From NCBI GenBank assembly GCA_028713975.1, contig JAQTNE010000002.1:120534-184533 (forward strand): a stretch of DNA of 64,000 nt, read 5' to 3'. Origin of the DNA: Sulfuricella sp. GTDB taxonomy: Bacteria; Pseudomonadota; Gammaproteobacteria; Burkholderiales; Sulfuricellaceae. Below the pieces are notes generated by a model. The model saw only the letters and a program-made list of their open reading frames with translations. It was not told the DNA's origin and did no database searches. The position numbers and the translations under genes were made by a program. Each line of letters starts with the position of its first letter. Position 1 is the first letter of the stretch. Of this stretch, positions 43,419-51,856 are shown one piece after another.

Positions 43419-43940
43419 ATGCCCAAAAGAAAAACAACCGCAGAACTCGTTGAAAAAACGGATGCCGCGCAGGGAGCCCATGAAGAGCAGGCACGCTACG
43501 CCCTGAGGCAATTCCGGATCGTATTCAGCTCCGTGAAAAAACATTTTCAGGACATCGAATCGAAGTGCGGCGTGAGTGGCGCACAACTTTGGGCCATCTC
43601 GGAAATGGCGGATTCACCCGGTTTACGGGTTTCGGAATTGGCACAGGCCATGTCTATCCATCAATCCACAGCCAGCAATCTTGTCGGTGAACTGGAAAGA
43701 AATGGATTCATCAGAAAAGAACGCGGAACAGACCAGCGGGTGGTTCGTCTGTACTTGACCGAACAAGGCAGCGAAGTGGTAGCTCGCGCCCCAAAACCAA
43801 TGATCGGCGTGCTGCCGGATGCCCTGCAAAGATTGCCTGAGAACATTCTCGGCAGCCTTAGCGGCAACATGGATGTACTGATTGCCACGATGCAGCTCAA
43901 AGATGAAGCTGCGGCCACAAAACCGCTGTCAGACATTTGA
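43419..43940 (+). CDS. MarR family transcription regulator
   Basis: A 173-residue winged-helix regulator. The DNA-binding region is AELAQ-like SELAQAMSIHQSTASNLVGEL (near residue 69), followed by the wing IRKERGTDQRVVRLYLTEQG. The N-terminal 25 residues are a charged extension. It stands alone and divergent from the ClC channel gene, so it may regulate that block or itself; the ligand is unknown. Shine-Dalgarno AGGA is 8 bases before the ATG. Confidence 0.88.
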   Translation: MPKRKTTAELVEKTDAAQGAHEEQARYALRQFRIVFSSVKKHFQDIESKCGVSGAQLWAISEMADSPGLRVSELAQAMSIHQSTASNLVGELERNGFIRKERGTDQRVVRLYLTEQGSEVVARAPKPMIGVLPDALQRLPENILGSLSGNMDVLIATMQLKDEAAATKPLSDI

Positions 43941-43956
43941 CCTTAAAAACTCATTT

Positions 43957-44079
43957 AACCGCCGATTAACGCAGATAAACGCCAATATTTCATGGTGTTA
44001 CCAAAACCTCCTTGCTCACCCGCAGGGTGAATCGACCTACGCCATTAACAACCTGAATAATCTGCGTTAATCGGCGGTT
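43957..44079. repeat. Dispersed inverted repeat, family A, copy 3
   Basis: The arms are AACCGCCGATTAACGCAGAT and ATCTGCGTTAATCGGCGGTT-like sequence at the right end, around an unrelated ~80-base centre. It lies between the convergent MarR and nirN genes. Like copy 2, the centre is longer than in copies 1 and 4. Confidence 0.85.
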
Positions 44080-44127
44080 AATCGCCGTTTATAGGTTGAA
44101 ACGCCGATCCAAATCTCGGCGGACCAA

Positions 44128-45624
44128 TTAGTGGCTGGTGCCAGCCGAGTGCGTGATCTTGTTGTAGACGTTGTACTTGCCTGACGGCTTGTTCATCGGC
44201 AGGCGCTTGACCTCTTTCAACGTGGCCGCATCGTAGACGATTAGCGCGCCATCATTTTCCCAGATACTCACCAGCGCGTATTTTCCGTCGCGCGTAAATT
44301 CGACATGCGCCGCCGTTTTGCCCGGCATGGGCCGCAATACCTTCACTATTTCCAGGGTGCGCTTGTCGATCAGAGTCATCGCATCGCGGCTCGCCTGGCT
44401 GTTGCTGGAAAAACCGTCGGTCCAGGCGTAGGGCGTGTTTTCATGGCTGCGCATGAAAAAACCCGGCCCGATGGTTTTTATCTGCTTGATCGTCTGCCAG
44501 GTGGTCATGTCGATCACGCTCACCAGCGCCTCCTTCAGGTTGGGCGTGGCCATCACCGGGCGGCCCTGATACGCCCAGGTAATGCCGGAACCCAGATGAG
44601 GCATTCCCGGCAGGTCGATTTCCGCCGTCTTGGTGCCGCTATCGAGGTCAACTACTTGCCCTTTTTTGCCATCGCGCGCGGCACCGATCAGGTGACGATA
44701 GGACTGATCGAAGAAAAAATCATCGAGATAATTATCCACGGCAATGCGGCGCACCGGAAAATCCTTCGTCGCATAAGGTATCTCCCACACCTCTTTCACA
44801 TCCTTCAATGCGGCAATAAAGCTGCCGCGCGGCTCGGCCTGATAAACCGCAGACACCCGCGAACTCTTTCCATTCAGGCCTTCTGCCGGAATCACCTTGA
44901 TCAACGAAAGATCTGCGGCATCCAGCAGCACCAAAGTGTGCGGCAAGTAATTGCCCACCAGTACCGTCTTGCCGTCACCTGACACGGCCAGGTTGCGGGT
45001 ATTGATACCGGCACGCACTTCGGCCACAACCTTCAAATTGTAGATGTCGAACTTGCTGACCCAGCCATCGCGTGAGGCGAAATAAACAAAGCGCCCATCC
45101 GGGCTGAACTTCGGCCCGCCGTGCAATGCGTAGCGGGTCGGAAAGCGGTAAATCGGCTCGAATTTATCGCCGTCCAGAATGGTTGCATGATGGTCGCCCA
45201 ACTCAACCACCACGAACAGGTTCAGCGGATCGGCGTCGAATACCGGCTTGTCCGGCAAACTGCCCGCCGGTACATGCTGGAGGTAAGAAGTGATGATCTC
45301 ATTCGCACCCCATACCGGCACCGCGGGCAGCGGCTGATAAATCAAATCCGCCAGCGCCTGAATTTCCTCCTTGCCCAGCTTGTCTGAAAAGCCCGCCATC
45401 TGGCTGGCGGTGCGCCCCTCGGCGATGACCTTGAAAGCTTCCGGACGACGCAAACGCGCCAGATTTTCCGGCAACAGGGCCGGGCCGCTGCCGCCTAGCC
45501 GCCCGGCACCGTGGCAGGAAGCGCAGTGATCCGCATAGTTTTTATCGACGGACTGACCGGCGCAAGCTTCGAATGCCAGGAGGCCAATTGCAGGAATAAA
45601 AAGGCGCAAAAAAAATTTAATCAT
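44128..45624 (-). CDS. nirN: NirN, heme d1 biosynthesis cytochrome
   Basis: A 498-residue periplasmic c-type cytochrome with an eight-bladed d1-type propeller. A signal peptide leads, then the heme motif CASCHG (near residue 33), then about 380 residues of propeller repeats (for example GGPKFSPDGRFVYFASRDGW). It resembles NirS but lies at the far end of the heme d1 genes, as NirN does. NirN oxidises dihydro-heme d1 in the last step of cofactor synthesis. A second NirS is less likely because the full NirS is at 54433. Confidence 0.9.
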   Translation of the reverse strand: MIKFFLRLFIPAIGLLAFEACAGQSVDKNYADHCASCHGAGRLGGSGPALLPENLARLRRPEAFKVIAEGRTASQMAGFSDKLGKEEIQALADLIYQPLPAVPVWGANEIITSYLQHVPAGSLPDKPVFDADPLNLFVVVELGDHHATILDGDKFEPIYRFPTRYALHGGPKFSPDGRFVYFASRDGWVSKFDIYNLKVVAEVRAGINTRNLAVSGDGKTVLVGNYLPHTLVLLDAADLSLIKVIPAEGLNGKSSRVSAVYQAEPRGSFIAALKDVKEVWEIPYATKDFPVRRIAVDNYLDDFFFDQSYRHLIGAARDGKKGQVVDLDSGTKTAEIDLPGMPHLGSGITWAYQGRPVMATPNLKEALVSVIDMTTWQTIKQIKTIGPGFFMRSHENTPYAWTDGFSSNSQASRDAMTLIDKRTLEIVKVLRPMPGKTAAHVEFTRDGKYALVSIWENDGALIVYDAATLKEVKRLPMNKPSGKYNVYNKITHSAGTSH

Positions 45625-45633
45625 TTTCAGCTT

Positions 45634-46788
45634 TCAGTTTACATCGGCGACAACGCCGATTTCTTCATCGTCCAGATAACACGCCGGGTCTTCCGCCCAA
45701 GGGTCGCCACTCACTTGCCAGGCGCGCACCCGGGTGTTGCCGCCGCAGATGTCGAAATGCCGGCACTGCCCGCAGCGCCCGCCAACCGTGCGCGGCTGCG
45801 CCTTCAATCCGGCCATGACGGGGTCGGAGATATCCATCCAGATTTCCGAAAAATTCCGTTCGCGCACATTGCCCAGATTGTAATTCCACCACATGGTGTC
45901 GGGATGGACATTGCCCAGGTTGTCGATATTGGCGACGTTCACCCCGGAAGAATTGCCACCCCACTGTACCAGCTTGGCCCGGACATGCGATTCCAGATGC
46001 GGGAAATTTCGCCGCACCCAGAACAGCAGATAAACGCCGTCGGCATCATTGTTACCGCTGACGAACTCCTTGTGCCGGCCCGCCTGCTGATCGCGCCAGC
46101 AAGTGTCGAACAGCAGGTCCATCGCCGCGCGGGTGGCCTGGTGGAACACATCGTCCTTGCGGTTGTTGTTGCCGCGCCCGGCGTAGTTGAGGTGGGACAG
46201 GTAAAATTTGTCCAGCCCTTCATCCTCCATCAGGCGCAGCAATCCCGGCAGGTCGTGGGCATTATCCTGAGTCAGGGTAAAGCGGATGCCGACCTTGATG
46301 CCGCGCGCCTTGCACAGGCGGATGCCGCGCATCGAAGCATCAAACGCACCGTCCATGCGGCGGAATTTGTCATGGGTTGCGGCAATGCCATCCAGGCTGA
46401 CGCCGACATAATCGAAACCCACCGCTGCGATTTTTTCGATATTGGTTTCGTCGATCAAGGTGCCATTGCTCGACAGTCCGACATAAAATCCCATCTGCTT
46501 GGCACGCTGCGCGATATCGAAAATGTCCGGCCGCAACAGCGGTTCGCCGCCCGACAGAATCAGCACCGGCACGCGGAACCGCTTGAGGTCGTCCATCACG
46601 GCGAATACTTCTTCGGTCGACAGTTCGCCGGGAAAATCCTTGTCCGCCGAGATCGAATAGCAATGCTTGCAGGTCAGGTTACAGCGCCGGATCAGGTTCC
46701 AGATCACCACCGGGCCGGGCGGGTTGCGCTTGGGCCCAAGCGGGGTCGGCTGGGCAATTTCTTGCATGAACTGGGAAATACGGAACAC
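45634..46788 (-). CDS. nirJ: NirJ, radical SAM heme d1 biosynthesis enzyme
   Basis: A 384-residue radical SAM enzyme. The cluster motif is CNLTCKHCYS (near residue 36), with ILSGGEPLLRPD near residue 76 and a C-terminal SPASM-like cysteine set (GRCGQCRHFDICGGNTRVRA). NirJ replaces two propionate chains by keto groups on the heme d1 precursor. It lies 9 bases from nirN and 2 bases from nirH in the same operon. Confidence 0.95.
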   Translation of the reverse strand: MFRISQFMQEIAQPTPLGPKRNPPGPVVIWNLIRRCNLTCKHCYSISADKDFPGELSTEEVFAVMDDLKRFRVPVLILSGGEPLLRPDIFDIAQRAKQMGFYVGLSSNGTLIDETNIEKIAAVGFDYVGVSLDGIAATHDKFRRMDGAFDASMRGIRLCKARGIKVGIRFTLTQDNAHDLPGLLRLMEDEGLDKFYLSHLNYAGRGNNNRKDDVFHQATRAAMDLLFDTCWRDQQAGRHKEFVSGNNDADGVYLLFWVRRNFPHLESHVRAKLVQWGGNSSGVNVANIDNLGNVHPDTMWWNYNLGNVRERNFSEIWMDISDPVMAGLKAQPRTVGGRCGQCRHFDICGGNTRVRAWQVSGDPWAEDPACYLDDEEIGVVADVN

Positions 46789-46790
46789 CG

Positions 46791-47282
46791 TTAACCTCCG
46801 ATCCGCAATCCGGTTTTTTTCAGGATGCGGGTGCTGTAAAGAATCTCATGGCCGCGATCGGCATCGCCGAGCAAGTCGGCAATCTGCTGCGCCTGCTGCT
46901 CCACTTCGCCACGATCATGACCGTGCACCATGGCAAAAAAATTGTACGGCCACTCCGGCAAATAGCGCGGGCGCTGGTAACAGTGGCTGACAAATTCCAG
47001 CGCGCCGACCCGTCGCCCCAGCTCATCCACCTGCTCATCCGGCACATTCCACACGGTCATGCCGTTTGCCTTATAGCCCAGGGCATAATGGTTGGGAACC
47101 GCACCAATGCGGCGAATCATGCCGGTTTCCAGCATGCGTCGCATCCGCGTCATCACTTCTTCCGGGGAAATGCCGGCCTCACGGGCGACCGCATGATAGG
47201 GCTGCGGCTCCAACGGCAAGCCGGACTGGGTGGCGAGGATAATCCGCCGGTCGATGTCGTCGATCAAGGGTTTAGATTTCAT
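46791..47282 (-). CDS. nirH: NirH-like siroheme decarboxylase subunit (AsnC-type)
   Basis: A 163-residue AsnC/Lrp-like protein starting at 47282 (MKSKPLIDDIDRRIIL); the frame open to 47414 upstream is not coding. It carries the decarboxylase pattern IRRIGAVPNHYALGYKANGMTVWNV, VSHCYQRPRYLPEWPYNFFAMVHG and a conserved histidine region. With NirD, NirL and NirG it forms the complex that turns siroheme into didecarboxysiroheme. The start overlaps the nirG stop by four bases. The choice between nirH and a paralogue is by gene order. Confidence 0.88.
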   Translation of the reverse strand: MKSKPLIDDIDRRIILATQSGLPLEPQPYHAVAREAGISPEEVMTRMRRMLETGMIRRIGAVPNHYALGYKANGMTVWNVPDEQVDELGRRVGALEFVSHCYQRPRYLPEWPYNFFAMVHGHDRGEVEQQAQQIADLLGDADRGHEILYSTRILKKTGLRIGG

Positions 47283-47722
47283 GCTTTGAAGTGCAGCCCG
47301 ACAAAATATTCCTTGATCTTCGGCATATCGTAAACAGCGTAGCCGGTGTCCTGCTCGATTTTCTTCAGCGCATCCGCATGGGCCTGGGGCGTCTCGGTCG
47401 CCAGCACGAACCACATGTTGAACTGGTGGTCGCGCGCGTAATTATGCGCAATTTCCGGCATGGCGTTGACGATTTCCGCCACGCGCCCGAAATCTTCTTC
47501 CGGGAGCTTCATCGCCGCCAGGCTCAGGCTGCCGCCCAAGCGCTCGGCATGATACATCGGGCCGAAACGGGATAATATTTTGCGCTGCAGGAGGCTGTCG
47601 ATACGCGCAATCAACGTCTGTTCGGTGATACCGAACTGCGCCGCCATCCCGGCATAAGGGTGTTCGCAGATCGGGAATCCGCCCTGCAAGCCATTGATGA
47701 TCGCCCGGTCAAGCTGATCCAT
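47279..47722 (-). CDS. nirG: NirG-like siroheme decarboxylase subunit (AsnC-type)
   Basis: A 147-residue AsnC-like protein starting at 47722 (MDQLDRAIINGLQGGFPI), 4 bases after the nirDL stop. The family pattern is RFGPMYHAERLGGSLSLAAM and EIAHNYARDHQFNMWFVLATET, followed by DMPKIKEYFVGLHF. It is one of the four homologous siroheme decarboxylase subunits, which here are encoded by nirDL (fused), nirG and nirH in tandem. Confidence 0.88.
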   Translation of the reverse strand: MDQLDRAIINGLQGGFPICEHPYAGMAAQFGITEQTLIARIDSLLQRKILSRFGPMYHAERLGGSLSLAAMKLPEEDFGRVAEIVNAMPEIAHNYARDHQFNMWFVLATETPQAHADALKKIEQDTGYAVYDMPKIKEYFVGLHFKA

Positions 47723-47726
47723 CCAT

Positions 47727-48764
47727 TCAGCCCAGGCTGCTGCTGCACGGCATATTCGATCCGGCGTCACCGTCTGCCACATAGCGCGCGCCGCACTGCT
47801 TGAAACGGCGCAGGCTGAACAGCACTTCATGGGAGACGTCATTTAGGCCGCATTGTTCCTTCAGTTGCGCGACGTGGCTCAACACCTCGTCACGGTCACG
47901 GCCATGGATCATGCAGAACAGGTTGTAGCGCCAGGTCGGCAAGCGCCGCGGTCGCTGATAGCAAAGAGTGACGAAATCGAACTGGCCAACGCACTGTCCC
48001 AGCGCACTGACCCGGTCATCCGGGATGTCCCACACCACCATCGCATTGGCGCGGTAGCCGAGCTCACGATGGCGCACCACCACTCCCATGCGCTTGATAA
48101 CCCCTTGCTCCAGCAGTTGCCCCAAGCCGGCGATCACTTCACTTTCGGAGAGGCCGATGCCCGCACCGATCTCGGCGAAGGGGCGCGGCACCAACGGCAG
48201 GCCTTGCTGGATTGCGCCGATCAGCGCGGTTTCGGAAGCTTGCGGAATGGCGGCGGCAGTAGTCCGGTGCAGCACGTCCCGGCGCTGGGTTGCCACCGCC
48301 GTACGCTGCCCTTGGTGGGCTTGCAACAGGTCGAAACCGAGGTCGATATGGTAATCCTCGATCATCGGCAAATGCAGCACCGGATAGCCGGCACGCTGCC
48401 CGATTTCGGCCAGCACTTCGCGCAGCCGGGTTTCCTCTGCGGCGGCCACGACAAACCACAAATTGTAATGATGCTCGCGTTCGTAATTGTGATTTACTTC
48501 GGTATAACTGCTGACCAATTGCGCCACTTCTTCTAACTTAGCGGCAGGAATCGCCATTGCGGCAAGGGAACTGGCGCCGATGCTGTGCGGCCTGAACACG
48601 GCGCCAACCCGGCTGACCGCCCCCTGCGTTTGCAGTTGCGTGAACGCTTCCAGCACCCGAACTTCGCTCGTTTCCAAGCGTCCGGCGATGACGCCGAAAG
48701 GCGCGGGCACCAGCGGAAAATCGCGCTGAAAATCGTTGAGTAAATGAAGTTTGAATTCTGTCAT
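47727..48764 (-). CDS. nirDL: NirD-NirL fusion, siroheme decarboxylase
   Basis: A 345-residue fusion of two AsnC-like units. The first (residues 1-155, NirD-like) has RVGAVFRPHSIGASSLAAMA and VNHNYEREHHYNLWFVVAA. The second (175-340, NirL-like) has IKRMGVVVRHRELGYRANAM and TLCYQRPRRLPTWRYNLFCMIHG. Fused NirDL occurs in several denitrifiers; others have separate genes. It is first in the nirDL-nirG-nirH-nirJ-nirN run, and an FNR-like box lies 52 bases upstream. Confidence 0.93.
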   Translation of the reverse strand: MTEFKLHLLNDFQRDFPLVPAPFGVIAGRLETSEVRVLEAFTQLQTQGAVSRVGAVFRPHSIGASSLAAMAIPAAKLEEVAQLVSSYTEVNHNYEREHHYNLWFVVAAAEETRLREVLAEIGQRAGYPVLHLPMIEDYHIDLGFDLLQAHQGQRTAVATQRRDVLHRTTAAAIPQASETALIGAIQQGLPLVPRPFAEIGAGIGLSESEVIAGLGQLLEQGVIKRMGVVVRHRELGYRANAMVVWDIPDDRVSALGQCVGQFDFVTLCYQRPRRLPTWRYNLFCMIHGRDRDEVLSHVAQLKEQCGLNDVSHEVLFSLRRFKQCGARYVADGDAGSNMPCSSSLG

Positions 48765-48815
48765 GGCATAGCCCCAGGTTGCTTGCCAGTTTGCCCCACC
48801 GGAGACCGGTGAACC

Positions 48816-48829
48816 TTGCTTTGGATCAA
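48816..48829 (-). promoter_or_regulatory. FNR/DNR-like box before nirDL
   Basis: TTGCTTTGGATCAA fits TTGAT-N4-ATCAA with one mismatch. It is 52 bases upstream of the nirDL start and downstream of nirF, suggesting a separate anaerobic or NO-activated promoter for the heme d1 genes. Confidence 0.6.
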
Positions 48830-48848
48830 GGGTGCCACAAGTTTATTT

Positions 48849-50027
48849 TCACTGGCCGGTGCGGTGGGCGCGCGGGGTAAAAAAGATTCCGCTGGGTTTA
48901 TCAGCAGGCAATTCGCTGACTTTTTCAAAAGTTTCGGCGTCGTAAATCTCAACCCGGTTATCGTCGCGCACCGACACCCACACCTGTTCGCCGCGCGGGG
49001 TGAATTCCATATGCAGCACCGCCTTGCCTGGCTTGAGCGTTTTCACGATGGCGCGGCTGGCGATATCGATCACCTGCACGGTGTCGTTATCCGGGAAAGC
49101 GAAATTCACCCAGACCTGGCGATTATCAGGGCGCGCCACCACAAAAACCGGCTGCCCATGAACCGGGATGCGACCGGCCTCTGTCCACTTGTTCTGGTCG
49201 ATCACCAGGACTTCGTGCCGCCCCACTGCCGGCACCAGCAACTCATTACCGGTCGCCGCCCAGCCTTCCAGGTGCGGCATTTTGTAAACCGGCAGCTTTT
49301 GCTCGCCTTTGCCATAACCGTTCAGCACCCGCTTCACGCCGGCCTGCACGTTCCACAAATCAAGCATCGCCAGCCCGTCTTCACCAAACAGCCCAGCCAG
49401 ATAATAACGCCCGTCGCCAGTAATCATCGCATCGTAGGGTTCCTTGCCGATGCCCTTGAATTTGGTCACAACCGGCTTGGCGGCAACGCGCATGTCGGCT
49501 ACCCAGATTTCCCCAGACTCGAACAAGCTGAACACGAAACGGTTGCCGGGCGCATCCACCAGCCCGATCACCTTGGAAGATTTACCCGCATCGTCGATGG
49601 CAGGAATGTTAGCGACCAGATCAAGCGTTTCGGCATCAAATATTTTTACTCCGCCAGGCGTGTAATTCGCTACCGCAACCAGCCGCCCATCCTGCGAGAT
49701 CGCGCCGCCAATGCTGTTGCCCGACTGCATGACGCGCTTGACGATGCGCATTTCAAGCATATCCACCTTGGTCAACCCGCCATCCCGGCCGAACACGTAA
49801 GCGTAACGCTCGTCGCGAGAATAATTAACCGAAGCGTGGGACAAATCGCCCAAGCCAGGCACCTGTCCCAAGCGGGTTCGGTGCGTGGTTTCCACGATCT
49901 GGACACTGCCTGCGGCGCGCTCGATGATCAAGCCCATGTCGCCGGTGCCGCGCAACGGCGTCGAGGCGCAGCCCGACAGCAGCAGCGGAGAAAAAAGAAA
50001 AAACAGGGGAATTATTTTGTGGCGCAT
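48849..50027 (-). CDS. nirF: NirF, heme d1 biosynthesis lipoprotein
   Basis: A 392-residue protein with a lipobox (LLLSGCAS, cysteine near residue 20), so it is anchored in an envelope membrane. The rest is a propeller like the d1 domain of NirS but without heme c (for example YSRDERYAYVFGRDGGLTKVD). NirF acts late in heme d1 synthesis. The 3' side is 84 bases from the next start. The stop of nirC abuts its start. Confidence 0.93.
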   Translation of the reverse strand: MRHKIIPLFFLFSPLLLSGCASTPLRGTGDMGLIIERAAGSVQIVETTHRTRLGQVPGLGDLSHASVNYSRDERYAYVFGRDGGLTKVDMLEMRIVKRVMQSGNSIGGAISQDGRLVAVANYTPGGVKIFDAETLDLVANIPAIDDAGKSSKVIGLVDAPGNRFVFSLFESGEIWVADMRVAAKPVVTKFKGIGKEPYDAMITGDGRYYLAGLFGEDGLAMLDLWNVQAGVKRVLNGYGKGEQKLPVYKMPHLEGWAATGNELLVPAVGRHEVLVIDQNKWTEAGRIPVHGQPVFVVARPDNRQVWVNFAFPDNDTVQVIDIASRAIVKTLKPGKAVLHMEFTPRGEQVWVSVRDDNRVEIYDAETFEKVSELPADKPSGIFFTPRAHRTGQ

Positions 50028-50028
50028 T

Positions 50029-50367
50029 TCAGGGCAATCCTTTCAGCAAAATATCGACGATCCATGCGGCCTCGGCTTCAGTCAGGAACGGGCTCCATGG
50101 CGGCATAGGCGTGCCGCTGCGACCGCGCAGGATAGTTTCTTCCAGCGCCTCGGGAGACTTGCCTTTAAGCGCTTCGGGAGTGAGCGGCAAACCGAGGCCG
50201 CCAGCAAGGGTAAGGCCATGACAGGAGCCGCAATCCTGACGGACCAGGTTGAGCAACTCCGCCTGACGCGCGGGATTGGGCATCGAATCCGCACGCGCCG
50301 GGCCAGGAAAAGAGATTGTGAACAACAACATTCCGACCCAGAGAACAACCGGGAAACTATTTCGCAA
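50029..50367 (-). CDS. nirC: NirC, small cytochrome c55x
   Basis: A 112-residue exported monoheme cytochrome c. A signal peptide (to about residue 27) is followed by CGSCHG (near residue 46) and a distal methionine in SGTPMPPWSPFLTEAE. NirC donates electrons to NirS or takes part in heme d1 maturation. Its start overlaps the cupredoxin stop by 11 bases, and its stop abuts nirF. Confidence 0.9.
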   Translation of the reverse strand: MRNSFPVVLWVGMLLFTISFPGPARADSMPNPARQAELLNLVRQDCGSCHGLTLAGGLGLPLTPEALKGKSPEALEETILRGRSGTPMPPWSPFLTEAEAAWIVDILLKGLP

Positions 50368-50698
50368 CTTCGATTACTCCCGTCATTTCAGGATGAGGGC
50401 CGCAACGGTAAGGATAAACACCCGGTTTTTCAAAAGTGCGTTGCCAGGATTCTCCCGGGAAGAATCGGTCCGATTCCGGCAAACCTTCCTTCTCAAAATA
50501 GACGGAGTGGTTATTGCGTTTTTCATTGTTAACCCATTTGACCGTGGTGCCCGGCTTGATTTTTACGTGCTGCGGGATAAATTCCATTTTCAGTATGCTG
50601 ACCTCCGCCACCTCACCGGCATTTGCCAGCGGTGCCATCAGAAGGAAAACCGCCAATACGCATCTCAACCGGTTTATTACAATAAAATCCAGCATCAC
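50357..50698 (-). CDS. Cupredoxin (amicyanin/plastocyanin-like) before nirC
   Basis: A 113-residue exported copper protein. A signal peptide (to about residue 27) precedes the type 1 copper ligands: H in RNNHSVYF (near residue 64) and the C, H and M of YRCGPHPEMTG (near residues 99-106). It is likely to carry electrons to NirS or another periplasmic enzyme. It heads the cupredoxin-nirC-nirF unit, with GGAGG 7 bases before the start. It overlaps nirC by 11 bases. Confidence 0.87.
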   Translation of the reverse strand: MMLDFIVINRLRCVLAVFLLMAPLANAGEVAEVSILKMEFIPQHVKIKPGTTVKWVNNEKRNNHSVYFEKEGLPESDRFFPGESWQRTFEKPGVYPYRCGPHPEMTGVIEVAK

Positions 50699-50788
50699 TC
50701 ACCTCCATTTCAGATGGCTACGGTTCCCACATTGTCCCGACTCGAAGTATAGCCGGAAACATAATGGTAATTATCGCCATTAAGGTTC
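50699..50788 (-). promoter_or_regulatory. Promoter region of the cupredoxin-nirC-nirF unit
   Basis: On the minus strand a TATACT element lies about 50 bases before the cupredoxin start, with a weak -35 region. No FNR-like box was found in it. Confidence 0.35.
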
Positions 50789-51019
50789 GGGTGCGTTGGA
50801 AAGTGTTGGCAGACTGATTTATCGGAGGTATTGCCACCACCCCTCATCCCCAGCCCTTCTCCCCAAAAGGGAGAAGGGAGAAAAGCCCCTCGCCCCCTTG
50901 GGGATAACCAGCGACTTGGGCAGTGTTTTTTGCTGCCTTAGTCGAATGGCTAGTAGTTCTATCAGAGGGGTTGGGGTGAGGGGAAATCGCTGAACTGACC
51001 AACACTTTCCAACGCACCC
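50789..51019. mobile_element. MITE-like element with 21-base perfect terminal inverted repeats
   Basis: The left end GGGTGCGTTGGAAAGTGTTG (50789-50809) is repeated exactly inverted at 50999-51019. Inside, CCCCTCATCCCCAGCC and GGTTGGGGTGAGGGG form a second inverted pair, and CTTCTCCC/GGGAGAAG a third, so the 231 bases can fold into one long hairpin. It has no coding frame. It lies between the nirT2 terminator and the cupredoxin promoter. Confidence 0.75.
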
Positions 51020-51138
51020 TCGGAGTTCTGCCCGTCAATTCGTCTTGCCGGATAAATCTGCGTGTGCCGCATCAAACGGCGCTGGCACAACCCACAGACA
51101 GCCATTTACAAGAGCCCGTTCAACAACTGCCGCCTTCC

Positions 51139-51168
51139 AAAAAATTGAGGGCGCCCACAGGCGCCCCC
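51139..51168 (-). terminator. Terminator after nirT2
   Basis: On the minus strand GGGGGCGCC, a short loop, GGCGCCCTC and then AATTTTTT follow the nirT2 stop by 31 bases. It closes the nirS-to-nirT2 operon. Confidence 0.85.
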
Positions 51169-51198
51169 AACTTTGCCAGTTCATGCAGTCACATCAAT

Positions 51199-51798
51199 TT
51201 ACTCGCCGCCTTCGTCCTTCGGCAGTTTGTGGGCAATCCCCTGATGACAGTCGATACAGGACTTCCCGGAACCGGATTGCGCTGCCTGGGCATGTTTTTT
51301 CTGCGCGCTCTTGCCCTGCTTCTCCGGATCCATGCCGTCGTAATTGTGGCAATTACGGCATTCCCGTGAATCGGAGGCTCGCATGCGCGCCCGCTCGCTT
51401 TCGGCCAGTTCCTTGCGATGAGCCTCGAATTTCTCCGGGGTATCGATGAAGCCGGTAATTTTGCCCCACACTTCCTGGCTCGCCTGGATCTTGCGCTGCA
51501 TCTTGTGCACAAAGTCCTTCGGTACGTGGCAATCGGAACAAACTGCGCGTACGCCGGTACGGTTGGAATAGTGGATGGTTTTCTTGTATTCCTGGTAAAC
51601 GGTATCCTTCATTTCATGGCACGAAATGCAGAATTCCAGTTTATTGGTCGCCTCCAGTGCGGTATTGAAACCGCCCCAGAAAATGATGCCGGCGACAAAA
51701 CCCCCGCCCAATAGCGTCAGGATCGAATAGCGAGCGCTCGGGCTGCGCAGCGCTCGCCAGAAACCGCCGGATTTTTTTTCTTTAGTCGGATTCGACAT
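51199..51798 (-). CDS. NapC/NirT family tetraheme cytochrome c, second copy
   Basis: A 199-residue membrane-anchored tetraheme cytochrome. One N-terminal helix (residues 24-43) is followed by CISCH, CSDCH, CRNCH and CIDCH. It passes electrons from quinol to a periplasmic acceptor, here probably NirS or the c-type cytochromes. It is closely similar to the copy at 53783-54346 over most of its length, with a charged C-terminal difference; the two look like a recent duplication within the operon. Confidence 0.92.
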   Translation of the reverse strand: MSNPTKEKKSGGFWRALRSPSARYSILTLLGGGFVAGIIFWGGFNTALEATNKLEFCISCHEMKDTVYQEYKKTIHYSNRTGVRAVCSDCHVPKDFVHKMQRKIQASQEVWGKITGFIDTPEKFEAHRKELAESERARMRASDSRECRNCHNYDGMDPEKQGKSAQKKHAQAAQSGSGKSCIDCHQGIAHKLPKDEGGE

Positions 51799-51856
51799 GG
51801 TTTTATCTCTCTCTGAATGTCTTGGTGCGGGGCGTTAACAAACGAAGTATCGTTGC

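Noticed and set aside
43088-43426. 112-residue minus-strand frame before the MarR gene
   Set aside because: Its first half is read from AT-rich promoter sequence and it shows no family features.
45511-46794. 427-residue plus-strand frame over nirJ
   Set aside because: Antisense to the clear radical SAM gene nirJ.
48816-50108. 430-residue plus-strand frame over nirF
   Set aside because: Antisense shadow of nirF; low-complexity H/R/Q-rich sequence and no ribosome-binding site.
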